Notes under the pieces: model-generated | Databases searched by the model: none | What the model was told of the DNA's origin: nothing | Seen by the model: the letters and a program-made list of their open reading frames with translations, nothing else | NCBI RefSeq assembly: GCF_002214185.1 | Contig: NZ_CP022161.1 | Span: forward strand, 6,145,486-6,209,485 | Source: Streptomyces capitiformicae | Lineage (GTDB): Bacteria > Actinomycetota > Actinomycetes > Streptomycetales > Streptomycetaceae | Direction: 5' to 3' | DNA: 64,000 nt | Part shown: positions 40,548-50,120 of the stretch, piece after piece | Position numbering within the stretch: the first letter of the stretch is position 1 | Layout of the letters: every line of letters begins with the position of its first letter | Program-made: the position numbers and the translations under genes

Positions 40548-40706
40548 GCACTTCCCCCCACGGGACAGAAGCGGGTACGTGTTCGATGCCGGTCCTTCGC
40601 ACTTTCCTGTACCGGACCGGGCCCCCCGCCCTGTCCGGGGCGCCCCACCCATCACACGCACCCGTGTGCCCATGTAAACGTTTGAGGAATGTGTGGTGAT
40701 GTGATG

Positions 40707-41681
40707 TCAGGAGAAGCTCATCATGATGAGTGCATCTGTGGCCGGAATCCACCCTTCCTCTGGAATTGATAGCCATACTTCCGCCCCCGCCAACTCGGCC
40801 ACCGCCCGCCGCAGCGCATCGAGCCCCGGATGCGCGAGCCCCTTCCGCCACACCATCGAGACAGGTGACAGCGGTACGGGATCGACGAGCGGCCGTGACA
40901 CGGTGCGCGGCAGGGGAGGAAGGTCCACGACGGCGAGCACGGGAGTGCCCGTCTTCGCCATGAGCCGACCGAACTCCTCCGGCCCCACGGCGAGCGGCAC
41001 CGGCGGCGCGACCTCGATCCCCCGCCCCTCGAACAGCAGCTCCGCCAGCTCCGTCCACTCCGGCGTACGGGGATTCCCGGCGCCCGCGTACACGCGCTCA
41101 CCCGCGAGCTCCGCCAGCGGCACGACGTCCAGCGCGGCCAGCCGATGGTCCTCGGGCACGATCACCGCCATCGGCTCGCACCGCACCGGCTGCTGTTCGA
41201 GCCGCGCCCGCACCGCCGGTTCGAGCCCGGCGAACCTCCCGAACGACACGTCGAGCCGTCCGCCGAGGATCTCGGCGGCCGCGTACGTCAGCCCGCTCTC
41301 GTAGCGCGCCATCAGCTCCAGCTCCGGGGCGAGCTCCCGCGCCCGGTGCAGCACCCGCCGCCCGGTGGCCAGCCCCGACGAGTTGAGATCCACGAGCAGC
41401 GGCCGCGCCTGCCGAAACGCGCTCACCAGCTCGTCCTGCGCCTCCAACACCCGCCGTGCGTACGGCACCAGCCGCTCCCCGTCCGCCGTCAGCATCACCT
41501 GCCGAGTGGTCCGCACGAACAGCTCCGCCCCCAACTCCCGCTCCAGCCGCCGAATGTCCCGACTGAGCGCCTGCTGAGCGACGTAGAGCCGAGCGGCGGC
41601 CCGAGTGAAGTGCAACTCGTCGGCGACGGCGAGGAAGGAGCGGAGAAGACGGGGTTCGACGGCTCGGGGTGCGGCAGACAT
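40707..41681 (-). CDS. LysR-family transcriptional regulator
   Basis: 324 residues. The winged helix-turn-helix is at the N-terminus: LLRSFLAVADELHFTRAAAR, LYVAQQALSRDIRRLE and LGAELFVRTTRQV. The remainder is the periplasmic-binding-like effector domain. It is divergent from an MFS exporter gene 83 bases away, the usual arrangement for a LysR regulator and its target. A T-n11-A site is likely in that gap, but I could not fix one. Confidence 0.9.
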   Translation of the reverse strand: MSAAPRAVEPRLLRSFLAVADELHFTRAAARLYVAQQALSRDIRRLERELGAELFVRTTRQVMLTADGERLVPYARRVLEAQDELVSAFRQARPLLVDLNSSGLATGRRVLHRARELAPELELMARYESGLTYAAAEILGGRLDVSFGRFAGLEPAVRARLEQQPVRCEPMAVIVPEDHRLAALDVVPLAELAGERVYAGAGNPRTPEWTELAELLFEGRGIEVAPPVPLAVGPEEFGRLMAKTGTPVLAVVDLPPLPRTVSRPLVDPVPLSPVSMVWRKGLAHPGLDALRRAVAELAGAEVWLSIPEEGWIPATDALIMMSFS

Positions 41682-41764
41682 CCGGCGAATTTACAACTGG
41701 GGTGCGTGAATGGCCACGGAGTAAGTGTTGGACGGTTGATCATGCGCAGGGCGACGGTGATCCC

Positions 41765-43195
41765 ATGCCGATATCGCCCCACGAAAGGGCCCACAAGCCC
41801 CTGCTCACGGTCACCGCCGACCAACTCGTGGCGGCCGACTTCAGCCCTCGCCGACCCAAGGGGCGCGGGGAACTGCGCGACAAGCCACACACAACCCGCA
41901 CCCGCCAACGCACCCAACCCCCCGCCCCCTCCCGCGCCCCCTACAGCCACCTGTTCGGCCTCCCCGGAACGCGCCGCTTCGCCGCGGGCGGCATCCTCGC
42001 CCGCCTCCCCATGGGCATGTTCAGCGTCAGCGCCATCCTCATGATCGCCGCCCGCCACGACTACGCCCTCGCCGGCGCCGTCGTGGCGACCGGCCTCGCC
42101 GCAACCGCCCTGGTCGCCCCCTGCACCGCCCGCCTGGTCGACCGCCACGGCCAGGCCAGGATCGCGGTCCCGGCAACCGCAATCGCCCTCCTCGGCAGCC
42201 TCGCCCTCATCGCCTGCGTCCACTGGAACGCCCCCACCTGGACCCTGTTCGCCTCCTACGCGGCGACCGCCACCGCCCCCAACACCGGCGGCATGTCCCG
42301 CGCCCGCTGGGCCCACCTGCTGAAGGACGACCCGGCCGCCCTCCACACCGCGAACTCCTTCGAACAGGCGGCGGACGAACTCTGCTTCATGCTGGGTCCG
42401 GTGCTGGCGGCCTTCCTCTGCACCACCCTCTTCCCGGAGGCCGGCACCCTGACAGGCGGCCTGGTCTGCATGACCGGCGTCCTGATCTTCGCCGCCCAGC
42501 GCGCGACCGAGCCGCCCCCCACCGGCCGTACGACCGCGAGGTCCCCGATCCGCACCCCCGGCTTCCCCTCCCTCCTGGCCGTCTTCCTCGCCATGGGCGC
42601 GGTGTTCGGCTCCCTGGAGGTCGTGACGATCGCCTACGCGGACGCCCGGGACAACCCCCCGGCGGCGGGAGTGATCCTCGGCCTGCAGGCGGCGGGGTCA
42701 TGCGTGGCGGGCCTGGCGTTCGGGGCGCTGAGAGTGAAGGGCTCGGCAGACCGCCGTTTCCTCCACTGCCTCACCGCGATGACGGCCCTGATGGCCCTGC
42801 CCTGGCTCACGGCGTCCACCCTCGGCTCCCTCCTCGCCCTGGCCCCCGCCCTCCTCCTCGCCGGCATGGCCACCGCCCCCACCATGGTCACCGCGATGAC
42901 GATCGTCCAGCGGCGCACCCCCGAGGGCCAGTTGAACGAGGGCATGACCCTCGCCGTCACCGGATTGCTCGGCGGAATCGCGGCCGGATCGGCACTCGGC
43001 GGCTGGATGGTGGAACACGGGCCGGGACCGGACACCGCCGGATTCGGCGTACCGGTACTGGCCGCCGGGACGGCCCTGCTGCTCGCCCTGTTCGGCCGCT
43101 CGCACAGGATGAGTAGCAGAACGAGCAGCAGAACGAGCAGCAGGGCGAGCGGCACGGCGGGCAGCAGGACCACCGATTTGCCCGCGCCCCATTGA
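41765..43195 (+). CDS. MFS-type transporter with repeat-derived N-terminal extension
   Basis: 476 residues from ATG 41765. From about residue 60 the protein is a 12-helix MFS permease (ILARLPMGMFSVSAILMIAA; VVATGLAATALVAP; SFEQAADELCFMLGPVLAAF). The first 60 residues are unusual. Residues about 30-48 (RPKGRGELRDKPHTTRTRQR) are the translation of a dispersed Streptomyces repeat also found, non-coding, at 50121 and 57921. The substrate is unknown; drug or sugar efflux is typical. The C-terminus repeats RTSSRTSSRAS. Confidence 0.8.
   Translation: MPISPHERAHKPLLTVTADQLVAADFSPRRPKGRGELRDKPHTTRTRQRTQPPAPSRAPYSHLFGLPGTRRFAAGGILARLPMGMFSVSAILMIAARHDYALAGAVVATGLAATALVAPCTARLVDRHGQARIAVPATAIALLGSLALIACVHWNAPTWTLFASYAATATAPNTGGMSRARWAHLLKDDPAALHTANSFEQAADELCFMLGPVLAAFLCTTLFPEAGTLTGGLVCMTGVLIFAAQRATEPPPTGRTTARSPIRTPGFPSLLAVFLAMGAVFGSLEVVTIAYADARDNPPAAGVILGLQAAGSCVAGLAFGALRVKGSADRRFLHCLTAMTALMALPWLTASTLGSLLALAPALLLAGMATAPTMVTAMTIVQRRTPEGQLNEGMTLAVTGLLGGIAAGSALGGWMVEHGPGPDTAGFGVPVLAAGTALLLALFGRSHRMSSRTSSRTSSRASGTAGSRTTDLPAPH
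41860..41907 (+). repeat. Dispersed repeat GGGGCGCGGGGAACTGCGCG, copy inside MFS gene
   Basis: The core with following CAAGCC and the CCCGCACCCGCC tail matches 50121-50167 closely and 57921-57962 in inverse orientation. This is a common extragenic repeat of Streptomyces. Here it is in frame within a gene. Confidence 0.8.
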
Positions 43196-43226
43196 CGCAC
43201 CACCGACTCGCACATAACTTCGCCCG

Positions 43227-43263
43227 TCGAAGCGCTTCGACGTCACGCATCGAAACGATTCGA
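43227..43263. promoter_or_regulatory. Two LacI-type operators upstream of the sugar operon
   Basis: TCGAAGCGCTTCGA (43227-43240) is a perfect palindrome, and TCGAAACGATTCGA (43250-43263) is a near-perfect one, centres 23 bp apart. Both have the central CG and GAA/TTC arms of LacI-family sites. They lie 80-120 bp before the binding-protein gene; the operon's own LacI regulator (49072-50079) is the likely ligand. Confidence 0.75.
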
Positions 43264-43344
43264 CTACGCCGTTCGACACCCGTACGGCCGCTGCGTGGCG
43301 CCCAGATACGTCCGATACCCATCCGACTCCCCTGGAGGCACAGG

Positions 43345-44640
43345 ATGTTGACGGCACGAAGGCGTGCGACGGCGGTCGCCGCGGTGGCTCTGAGCGGAGC
43401 CCTGCTGCTGACCTCCTGCGGTGACTCGGACAGCGGGTCCTCCGACGCCAAGACCCTACGCCTCTGGCACTACGAGGGCCCCGACAGCGCGATGGGCGTG
43501 GCCTGGGCGGAGGCCATCAAGGAGTTCGAGAGGACGCATCCCGGCATCAAGGTCGAGTTCGAGGAGAAAGGTTTCGAGCAGATCCAGAAGACCGCCCCGA
43601 TGGTCCTCAACTCCTCCGACGCGCCCGACCTGATGGAGTACAACAAGGGCAACGCCACCGCCGGACTGCTCTCCAAGCAGGGTCTCCTCACCGACCTCAC
43701 CGGCGAGGCCACGAAGCGCGGCTGGGACAAGAAGCTCAGCGCGGGCGTCAGAACCACCAGCCAGTACGACGCGAACGGCGTGATGGGCTCCGGCAACTGG
43801 TACGGCGTGCCGAACTACGCCGAGTACACGATGGTCTTCTACAACAAGGACCTCTTCGAGAAGCACGGCATCGCCGAGCCGACCACCCTCGCCGAACTCA
43901 CCGCCGCCATGGACAAGTTCGTGGACGCGGGCATCACCCCACTCGCCAACGCGGGCGCCGAGTACATGGCCCAGCAGTACCTGTACCAGCTGGCGCTGAG
44001 CAAGGCGGACCGCGCCTGGGTGGACTCGTACGAGCTGTACAAGGGTAAGTCGGACTTCCATGACGCGGCCTGGACGTACGGGGCGGAGACCTTCGCCGAC
44101 TGGGTGGAGAAGGGGTACATCAGCGAGAAGTCCAGCGGCACGAAGGCCGAGGACGCGGGCGTGTCGTTCATCCAGGGCAAGGCGCCGATCCTGTTCTCGG
44201 GGAGCTGGTGGTACGGCCGCTTCAAGGCGGAGAACAAGTTCGACTGGGGCACCTTCCTGTGGCCCGACACGAACCTCACCCTCGGCTCCGGCGGCAACCT
44301 CTGGGTCGTCCCCAAGGGCGCCAAGAACAAGGAACTGGCGTACGACTTCATCGACATCACCATGTCGGAGAAGATCCAGAACCTGCTCGGCGACAAGGGC
44401 GGTGTCCCGGTGGCCGCCGACCCGGCCGCCATCACCGACCCGCAGGCCAAGGACCTCATCGCGGACTTCAACGCCCTCTCCGACAAGGACGGCCTGGCCT
44501 TCTACCCCGACTGGCCCGTCCCCGGCTTCTACGACGTCCTCGTCTCCGAGACCCAGAAACTGATCACCGGCAGCGCGGAGCCGGACGCCTACCTGGACGC
44601 GATCGGTGAGGCGTACGAGAAGGACGTACCGGAGCATTGA
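43345..44640 (+). CDS. Sugar ABC transporter substrate-binding lipoprotein
   Basis: 431 residues from ATG 43345 (GGAGG seven bases upstream). A signal peptide with lipobox LLLTSCG places Cys at about residue 25 for lipidation and membrane anchoring. The mature part is a family-1 solute-binding protein (KTLRLWHYEGPDSAMGVAWA, NWYGVPNYAEYTMVFYNKDL). In an operon with two permeases and an alpha-xylosidase, it probably binds xylose-containing oligosaccharides. No ATPase gene is present; in Streptomyces the shared MsiK usually serves such systems. Confidence 0.92.
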   Translation: MLTARRRATAVAAVALSGALLLTSCGDSDSGSSDAKTLRLWHYEGPDSAMGVAWAEAIKEFERTHPGIKVEFEEKGFEQIQKTAPMVLNSSDAPDLMEYNKGNATAGLLSKQGLLTDLTGEATKRGWDKKLSAGVRTTSQYDANGVMGSGNWYGVPNYAEYTMVFYNKDLFEKHGIAEPTTLAELTAAMDKFVDAGITPLANAGAEYMAQQYLYQLALSKADRAWVDSYELYKGKSDFHDAAWTYGAETFADWVEKGYISEKSSGTKAEDAGVSFIQGKAPILFSGSWWYGRFKAENKFDWGTFLWPDTNLTLGSGGNLWVVPKGAKNKELAYDFIDITMSEKIQNLLGDKGGVPVAADPAAITDPQAKDLIADFNALSDKDGLAFYPDWPVPGFYDVLVSETQKLITGSAEPDAYLDAIGEAYEKDVPEH

Positions 44641-44956
44641 ACCCTCCCCCAGCCGAAACAGGGGGATTCCTGGCTCAGGTTGCCCGTCCGGTCAGCAGAC
44701 GGTCAGGTCTCACACCCTCAACACCAGCCGGGTTGGAACCAGCCCGGTTTGGTACTGCAAGCAAAGGAGTTGCTGTGCTGGCTTGGCTCTCGCTCAGCAC
44801 GGTGTACGCGCTTGGCTCTCACAACGCACGACGCAGGCCCTACCCGATCACGTGGACGGTCCTTCGCCCTGGAGGCGAATCCCCGTTCCTCGCACTGCTC
44901 CGCAGGGGACCGATTCGTCCCCGACCTGAAGGCCGCAGCATCCTCGGAGGCATCCA
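44641..44956 (+). other. 316-bp non-coding insert between binding protein and permease genes
   Basis: A small hairpin (CCCCC-10 nt-GGGGG) follows the stop at about 44645 and may reduce read-through. The remaining 270 bases are less G+C-rich than either neighbour and contain CGCTTGGCTCTCACAACGCA and a GTTCCTCGCA / CTCCGCAGGGG stretch. No gene is supported. Such a long gap is unusual inside this type of operon; a degraded small insertion is possible. Confidence 0.4.
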
Positions 44957-45940
44957 GTGACGGTGACCGTCGAGCGGGGCCGGGGCCAAGGGCGGGGCCG
45001 GGGAGGGCGGACCGTCACCAAGAGCCGCCCCGGCCGCCCGCGTCCCCGCGACTCCTACGCCCTGTTCCTCCTCCCCGGCGTCCTCGCCTTCCTCGCCGTG
45101 ATCGTCGTGCCGTTCCTGATGAACACAGGGGTGAGCTTCACCGAATGGCAGGGCGTGGGGACGCCGGAGTGGTCGGGCCTCGCCAACTACCGGGAGCTGA
45201 TGGACGACGCCGACTTCTGGGCGTCGTTCCGGCACAGTCTGTTCATGGTGGTCGCCATGGCCGCCGTACCGACCGCGGTCGGGCTCGTCCTCGCCGCCGC
45301 CCTGTTCGACCACATCGCCAAGCACCACGGCTCGAAGGTCGTCGCCGTCCTGCGCGCCTGCTTCTACCTCCCGCAGGTGCTGCCGATCGCGGTCGCCGGC
45401 ATCGTGTGGAGCTGGATCCTCGCCCCCGAGAACGGCTCCCTCAACGAACTCCTCGACGCCGTCGGCCTCGGCTCCTGGCAGCAGGACTGGCTCGGCGACC
45501 CGGACCTCGCCCTGTGGTCCGTCATGGGCGTCATGGTGTGGGTGCAGCTCGGCTTCCCGCTGGTCGTCTTCATGGCGGGGCTCGGGCGCGTCGACCCCCA
45601 GCTGTACGAGGCCGCCGAACTGGACGGCGCCGGCTGGTGGCGCCGCTTCTGGCACATCACGCTGCCGCAGATCCGCCCGGAGATCCATGTCGTCCTGCTG
45701 TGGTGCACGATCGCCGCGCTCAAGGTGTTCGGCGCGGTGTACGTCCTGACCAAGGGCGGCCCCGGCGGTGCCACCGACGTGCCGTCGTACTTCTCCTTCA
45801 CCACGTTCTTCGAGAAGACCCAGGTCGGTTACGGCGCCGCGATCTCCACCGTCCTGACCGTCATCATCCTCGCCCTGGCCCTGATCGGCCTGGGGCTCCA
45901 GACCCGCGCCGAGGACGCCGAGGAGGGGCTCCGCACATGA
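44957..45940 (+). CDS. Sugar ABC transporter permease (MalF type)
   Basis: GTG start with GGAGG upstream; 327 residues. After a basic N-terminus come six membrane helices (YALFLLPGVLAFLAVIVVPF first). The cytoplasmic EAA loop reads EAAELDGAGWWRRFWHITLP, the contact for the ATPase. It forms the channel with the next gene's product, overlapping it by four bases. Confidence 0.92.
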   Translation: MTVTVERGRGQGRGRGGRTVTKSRPGRPRPRDSYALFLLPGVLAFLAVIVVPFLMNTGVSFTEWQGVGTPEWSGLANYRELMDDADFWASFRHSLFMVVAMAAVPTAVGLVLAAALFDHIAKHHGSKVVAVLRACFYLPQVLPIAVAGIVWSWILAPENGSLNELLDAVGLGSWQQDWLGDPDLALWSVMGVMVWVQLGFPLVVFMAGLGRVDPQLYEAAELDGAGWWRRFWHITLPQIRPEIHVVLLWCTIAALKVFGAVYVLTKGGPGGATDVPSYFSFTTFFEKTQVGYGAAISTVLTVIILALALIGLGLQTRAEDAEEGLRT

Positions 45941-46761
45941 CGACAGCCGTACGCCGCTATCCGGTGCTCGTCGCCCTGGTCATCGCGGCCCTCTTCATGG
46001 TCGTCCCGTTCCTGATCGTCGCCGTCAACGCGGTCAAGTCCCCGGCGGAGTACGCCCAGAACGGCCCGCTCAGCCTCCCCGAAGGGATGTACCTGGACGG
46101 TCTCAAGGACTTCTGGGAACGCGTCGACTACGGCCAGAAGCTCTTCAACTCCCTCCTGATCAGCGGCTCCGTAGCCGCCCTGGCCGTCGCCTTGTCCATC
46201 CTCAACGCGTACGCGATCGGCATCGGCCGCGTCCGGGGCCGTACCTGGGTGCTCGCCTTCTTCGTCCTCGCGAACATGCTGCCGCAGGAGGCGCTGGTCT
46301 ACCCGGTCTACTACCTGAGCAAGGAAGTCGGCCTGTACGACACCAGGTTGAGCGTGATCATCGTCTTCACGGTGATCCAGGCGGCCTTCGGCACGTACCT
46401 CCTGTCCTCCGTGCTCGGCCAGTTCCCCCGCGAGATCATCGAGGCCGCCCGGATCGACGGGGCGGGCAAGTGGCAGGTGCTCTGGCGGATCGTCGTCCCG
46501 GTCAGCCGCCCCACCCTCGGCGTCCTGTCGGTCTTCTTCTTCATCTGGACCTGGAACGAGTTCCTGCTCCCCCTGGTCATGCTGATCTCCAACGACAACC
46601 AGACGGTGTCGGTGGCGCTCGGTGTCCTCCAGGGCCAGCGTCTGATGGACGCGACGATGACCAACGCGGCCGCCCTCCTCGGTGTCCTGCCCGCCCTCGT
46701 CTTCTTCCTCGCCTTCCAACGCACCCTCACCCGCGGCATCGCCGTGGGCGCCGTGAAGTAA
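45937..46761 (+). CDS. Sugar ABC transporter permease (MalG type)
   Basis: 274 residues, start overlapping the previous stop (ATGA). Six helices, with EAA loop EAARIDGAGKWQVLWRIVVP and the typical C-terminal FLAFQRTLTRGIAVGAVK, which ends in a MalG-like GxxxGAVK motif. The GH31 gene follows after ten bases. Confidence 0.92.
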   Translation: MTTAVRRYPVLVALVIAALFMVVPFLIVAVNAVKSPAEYAQNGPLSLPEGMYLDGLKDFWERVDYGQKLFNSLLISGSVAALAVALSILNAYAIGIGRVRGRTWVLAFFVLANMLPQEALVYPVYYLSKEVGLYDTRLSVIIVFTVIQAAFGTYLLSSVLGQFPREIIEAARIDGAGKWQVLWRIVVPVSRPTLGVLSVFFFIWTWNEFLLPLVMLISNDNQTVSVALGVLQGQRLMDATMTNAAALLGVLPALVFFLAFQRTLTRGIAVGAVK

Positions 46762-46771
46762 GGACCCCCAC

Positions 46772-49078
46772 ATGAAGTTCACCGATGGTTACTGGCTGCT
46801 CCGTGAGGGCGTGACCGCGGCCTACCCGGCCGAGGTGCTGGACGTCACCGAGTCGGACGGCGTCCTGGAGATCCACGCGCCGACCAGACCCGTCCGCAGC
46901 CGCGGCGACCTGCTGAAGGGACCGGTCGTGACGATCAACGCGCACAGCCCGATGCCCGACGTGATCGGCCTCACCCTGACCCACCTCACGGGCGAGCAGC
47001 CCCGCGGCCCCGAGTTCGAACTCACCGAGGACGAGACCACCCCCCAGGTCTCGTACGACGACGAGCACGCGACCCTGACCTCGGGCGCGCTGTCGGTCCG
47101 GGTCGCGCGCGGCGGCCCCTGGCAGGTCGACTTCCTCGCCCACGGCCGCACCCTCACCACCAGCGGCGCCAAGAACATGGGCATCATGCGGGACGCGACG
47201 GGGGCGCACTACCTGCGCGAACAGCTGAACCTGGGGGTGGGCACGTCCGTCTACGGCCTCGGCGAACGCTTCGGCCCGCTGGTCAAGAACGGTCAGGTCG
47301 TCGACATCTGGCAGGCCGACGGCGGCACGTGCAGCGAGCAGGCGTACAAGAACGTGCCGTTCTTCCTGACGGACGCGGGCTACGGCGTCTTCGTCGACCA
47401 TCCGGGCAAGGTGTCGTTCGAGGTGGCGTCGGAGGTGGTGTCGAGGGTCCAGTTCAGCGCGGAGACCCAGGAGTTGACGTACTACGTCATCTACGGCCCG
47501 ACCCCGAAGGACATCCTCCGCAAGTACACGGCCCTCACCGGCCGTCCGGCGCTCCCACCCGCCTGGTCCTTCGGCCTCTGGCTCTCCACCTCCTTCACCA
47601 CCTCCTACGACGAGGAGACGGTGACCTCCTTCATCGACGGCATGCGGGAGCGCGCGCTGCCCCTGTCCGTCTTCCACTTCGACTGCTTCTGGATGCGCGA
47701 GTACCACTGGTGCGACTTCCAGTGGGATCCACGCGTCTTCCCCGACCCGGAGGGCATGCTGGCGCGGCTGAAGGCACGCGGGCTGCGGATCTGCGTATGG
47801 CTCAACCCGTACATCGCCCAGCGCTCGCCGCTGTTCGCCGAGGGCAAGGCCGCCGGTTATCTGCTGAAGCGCCCGGACGGCAGCGTGTGGCAGTGGGACC
47901 TGTGGCAGCCGGGCATGGCCCTGGTCGACTTCACCAACCCGGCCGCCCGAGCCTGGTACGCGGCGAAGCTCGAAGCCCTCCTCGCCCAGGGCGTCGACTG
48001 CTTCAAGGCCGACTTCGGCGAGCGGGTGCCCACGGACGTGGCCTGGTCCGACGGATCGGACCCGGAGCGGATGCACAACTACTACACGTACCTCTACAAC
48101 CGGACCGTCTTCGACGTCCTGCGCAAACACCGCGGCGAGGGCGAGGCCGTGGTCTTCTCCCGCTCGGCCACCACCGGCAGTCAGCGCTTCCCCGTGCACT
48201 GGGGCGGCGACTGCGAGGCCACATACGAGTCGATGGCCGAGTCCCTGCGCGGCGGCCTCTCGCTCGGCCTGTCCGGCTTCGGCTACTGGAGCCACGACAT
48301 CGGCGGCTTCGAGGGCACCCCGACACCCGCGCTGTTCAAACGCTGGATCGCCTTCGGCCTGCTCTCCTCCCACAGCCGCCTGCACGGCTCGTCCTCCTAC
48401 CGCGTCCCCTGGCTCTTCGACGACGAATCGGTCGACGTCCTGCGCACGTTCACCCGCCTGAAGCTCAGCCTCATGCCCTACCTCTACGAGGCCGCGCGCA
48501 CCGCCCACACCGAGGGCGTGCCGATGATGCGGGCGATGGTCCTGGAGTTCCCCGACGACCCCGGCTGCGCCCATCTGGAACGCCAGTACATGCTCGGCCC
48601 GGACCTCCTCGTCGCCCCCGTCTTCAGCGACGAGGGCGACGTCACGTACTACGTCCCCGAGGGCACCTGGACCCACTTCCTGACCGGCGCGGCGGTCACC
48701 GGCCCCCGCTGGATCCGCGAGCGCCACGACTTCCTCAGCGTGCCGCTGCTGGTACGCCCGGGAGCGGTGATCCCCGTGGGCGCGACGGTGGACCGCCCCG
48801 ACTACGACCACGCCGACGACGTCACCCTGCACGCCTACGGCCTGGAACGCGGCGCCCAGGTCACGGTCCCGGTGGGCGAGGCGACCTTCACCGTCGTACG
48901 GGAGGGAAACGTGCTGCGGGCCTCGTGCAGCGACCCGCGAGCACCGTGGGGCCTGTCGGCGGAGGGCCGCGAGGTCCGCGCCCGGGCCGGCACCGGCTTC
49001 CTGACCATGGACCTCGACCCGGACCCGGACCCGGACCCGTCCCCAGCCCCGGAAACGGCAGGTGAAGCCCGATGGTGA
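46772..49078 (+). CDS. yicI: GH31 alpha-xylosidase (YicI-like)
   Basis: 768 residues, full family length. The catalytic nucleophile is Asp414 in CFKADFGERVPTDVAW, and the acid/base Asp480 in WGGDCEATYESMAESLRGGL. The sequence around GLSGFGYWSHDIGGFEG is typical of YicI alpha-xylosidases rather than alpha-glucosidases. There is no signal peptide, so it acts in the cytosol on imported isoprimeverose-type oligosaccharides. It ends in a DPDPDPDP run that is probably disordered. The regulator gene overlaps its last seven bases. Confidence 0.92.
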   Translation: MKFTDGYWLLREGVTAAYPAEVLDVTESDGVLEIHAPTRPVRSRGDLLKGPVVTINAHSPMPDVIGLTLTHLTGEQPRGPEFELTEDETTPQVSYDDEHATLTSGALSVRVARGGPWQVDFLAHGRTLTTSGAKNMGIMRDATGAHYLREQLNLGVGTSVYGLGERFGPLVKNGQVVDIWQADGGTCSEQAYKNVPFFLTDAGYGVFVDHPGKVSFEVASEVVSRVQFSAETQELTYYVIYGPTPKDILRKYTALTGRPALPPAWSFGLWLSTSFTTSYDEETVTSFIDGMRERALPLSVFHFDCFWMREYHWCDFQWDPRVFPDPEGMLARLKARGLRICVWLNPYIAQRSPLFAEGKAAGYLLKRPDGSVWQWDLWQPGMALVDFTNPAARAWYAAKLEALLAQGVDCFKADFGERVPTDVAWSDGSDPERMHNYYTYLYNRTVFDVLRKHRGEGEAVVFSRSATTGSQRFPVHWGGDCEATYESMAESLRGGLSLGLSGFGYWSHDIGGFEGTPTPALFKRWIAFGLLSSHSRLHGSSSYRVPWLFDDESVDVLRTFTRLKLSLMPYLYEAARTAHTEGVPMMRAMVLEFPDDPGCAHLERQYMLGPDLLVAPVFSDEGDVTYYVPEGTWTHFLTGAAVTGPRWIRERHDFLSVPLLVRPGAVIPVGATVDRPDYDHADDVTLHAYGLERGAQVTVPVGEATFTVVREGNVLRASCSDPRAPWGLSAEGREVRARAGTGFLTMDLDPDPDPDPSPAPETAGEARW

Positions 49079-50079
49079 AGATCACTGACGTGGCCCGGCA
49101 CGCGGGCGTCTCCCCCAGCACCGTCTCCTACACCCTCAGCGGCAAACGCCCCATCTCGGCGGAGACCCGGGCCCGGGTCGAGGCGTCCATCCGCGAACTC
49201 GGCTACCGCCCCCACGCGGGCGCCCGCGCCCTCGCCAGCAACAAGTCGAACGTCCTCGCGATGGTGGTGCCGCTACGGGCCGGCATCAACGTCCCGGTGG
49301 TCATGCAGTTCGCGGTCTCGGTCATGACGACGGCCCGCGAGTACGACCACGACGTACTCGTCCTCACCCAGGAGGAGGGCGAGAAGGGCCTGCGGCGCGT
49401 GGCGGACACCGCCCTGGTGGACGCCCTGATCGTGATGGACGTCCAACTCCACGACCCCCGCCTGCCGTTGCTCCGCGCCCTGGACCGCCCCTCGGTGCTG
49501 ATCGGCTTCCCCGCCGACCCCGCCGGCCTGACCTGCATCGACCTCGACTTCAAGGCGGCCGGCGAACTGTGCGTGGAGCACCTGGCCGGCCTCGGGCACC
49601 GCGTGATCGGCCTGATCGGCTCACCCCCGGAGGTCTACGTCCGCCAGACCGCCTTCGCGCAACGTGTGGTCCAGGGCTTCACCGCGGCCGCCGCCCGCCA
49701 CGGCATGTCGTCCACCGTCCACCCCTGCGAGGCCACCCCGGCCGCCGCCCGCACGGTCGCCGAGCGCCTCCTGCGCGAACAGCCCGCCCTCACCGGCGTC
49801 GTCATCCACAACGAGGCCATCCTGGAACCCCTGATCGACGCCTTCGAACACCTCGGCCTACGCGTCCCCACCGACCTCTCCCTCACCGCCCTCTGCCCGG
49901 ACGACCAAGCCGAGACCCTCCCGGTCCCGGTCACCTCGATAGCCATCCCCTCGAGGGAGGTGGGCGAGCAGGCGGTACAGCTCCTGATGTCCAAGCTGGA
50001 CAACACCCCGGTCCCGAGCGCGACGTTACTGAGGCCCAGCCTGACGGCGAGGGCGAGCACGGCCCCGAGGGCCGTATAG
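49072..50079 (+). CDS. LacI-family regulator of the sugar operon
   Basis: 335 residues. The N-terminal HTH reads VKITDVARHAGVSPSTVSYT and LSGKRPISAETRARV, followed by the hinge RALASNKSNVLAMVVPLRAG. The rest is a ribose-binding-protein-like effector domain. The gene is co-translated with the GH31 gene. It likely represses the operon at the twin palindromes at 43227-43263 until an imported sugar binds. Confidence 0.9.
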   Translation: MVKITDVARHAGVSPSTVSYTLSGKRPISAETRARVEASIRELGYRPHAGARALASNKSNVLAMVVPLRAGINVPVVMQFAVSVMTTAREYDHDVLVLTQEEGEKGLRRVADTALVDALIVMDVQLHDPRLPLLRALDRPSVLIGFPADPAGLTCIDLDFKAAGELCVEHLAGLGHRVIGLIGSPPEVYVRQTAFAQRVVQGFTAAAARHGMSSTVHPCEATPAAARTVAERLLREQPALTGVVIHNEAILEPLIDAFEHLGLRVPTDLSLTALCPDDQAETLPVPVTSIAIPSREVGEQAVQLLMSKLDNTPVPSATLLRPSLTARASTAPRAV

Positions 50080-50120
50080 CGCCGAGGGCTGTATAGGGGA
50101 GGGCTTGCCCGGTTCTTTCA

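Noticed and set aside
44680..46761. Long plus-strand frame starting before the first permease gene (693 codons)
   Set aside because: Its start lies in the unexplained gap and its first two thirds are Arg/Pro-rich shadow sequence; only the last 274 codons, from 45937, are a real gene.
46727..48832. 701-codon frame antisense to the GH31 gene
   Set aside because: Shadow of the GH31 frame; no domain.
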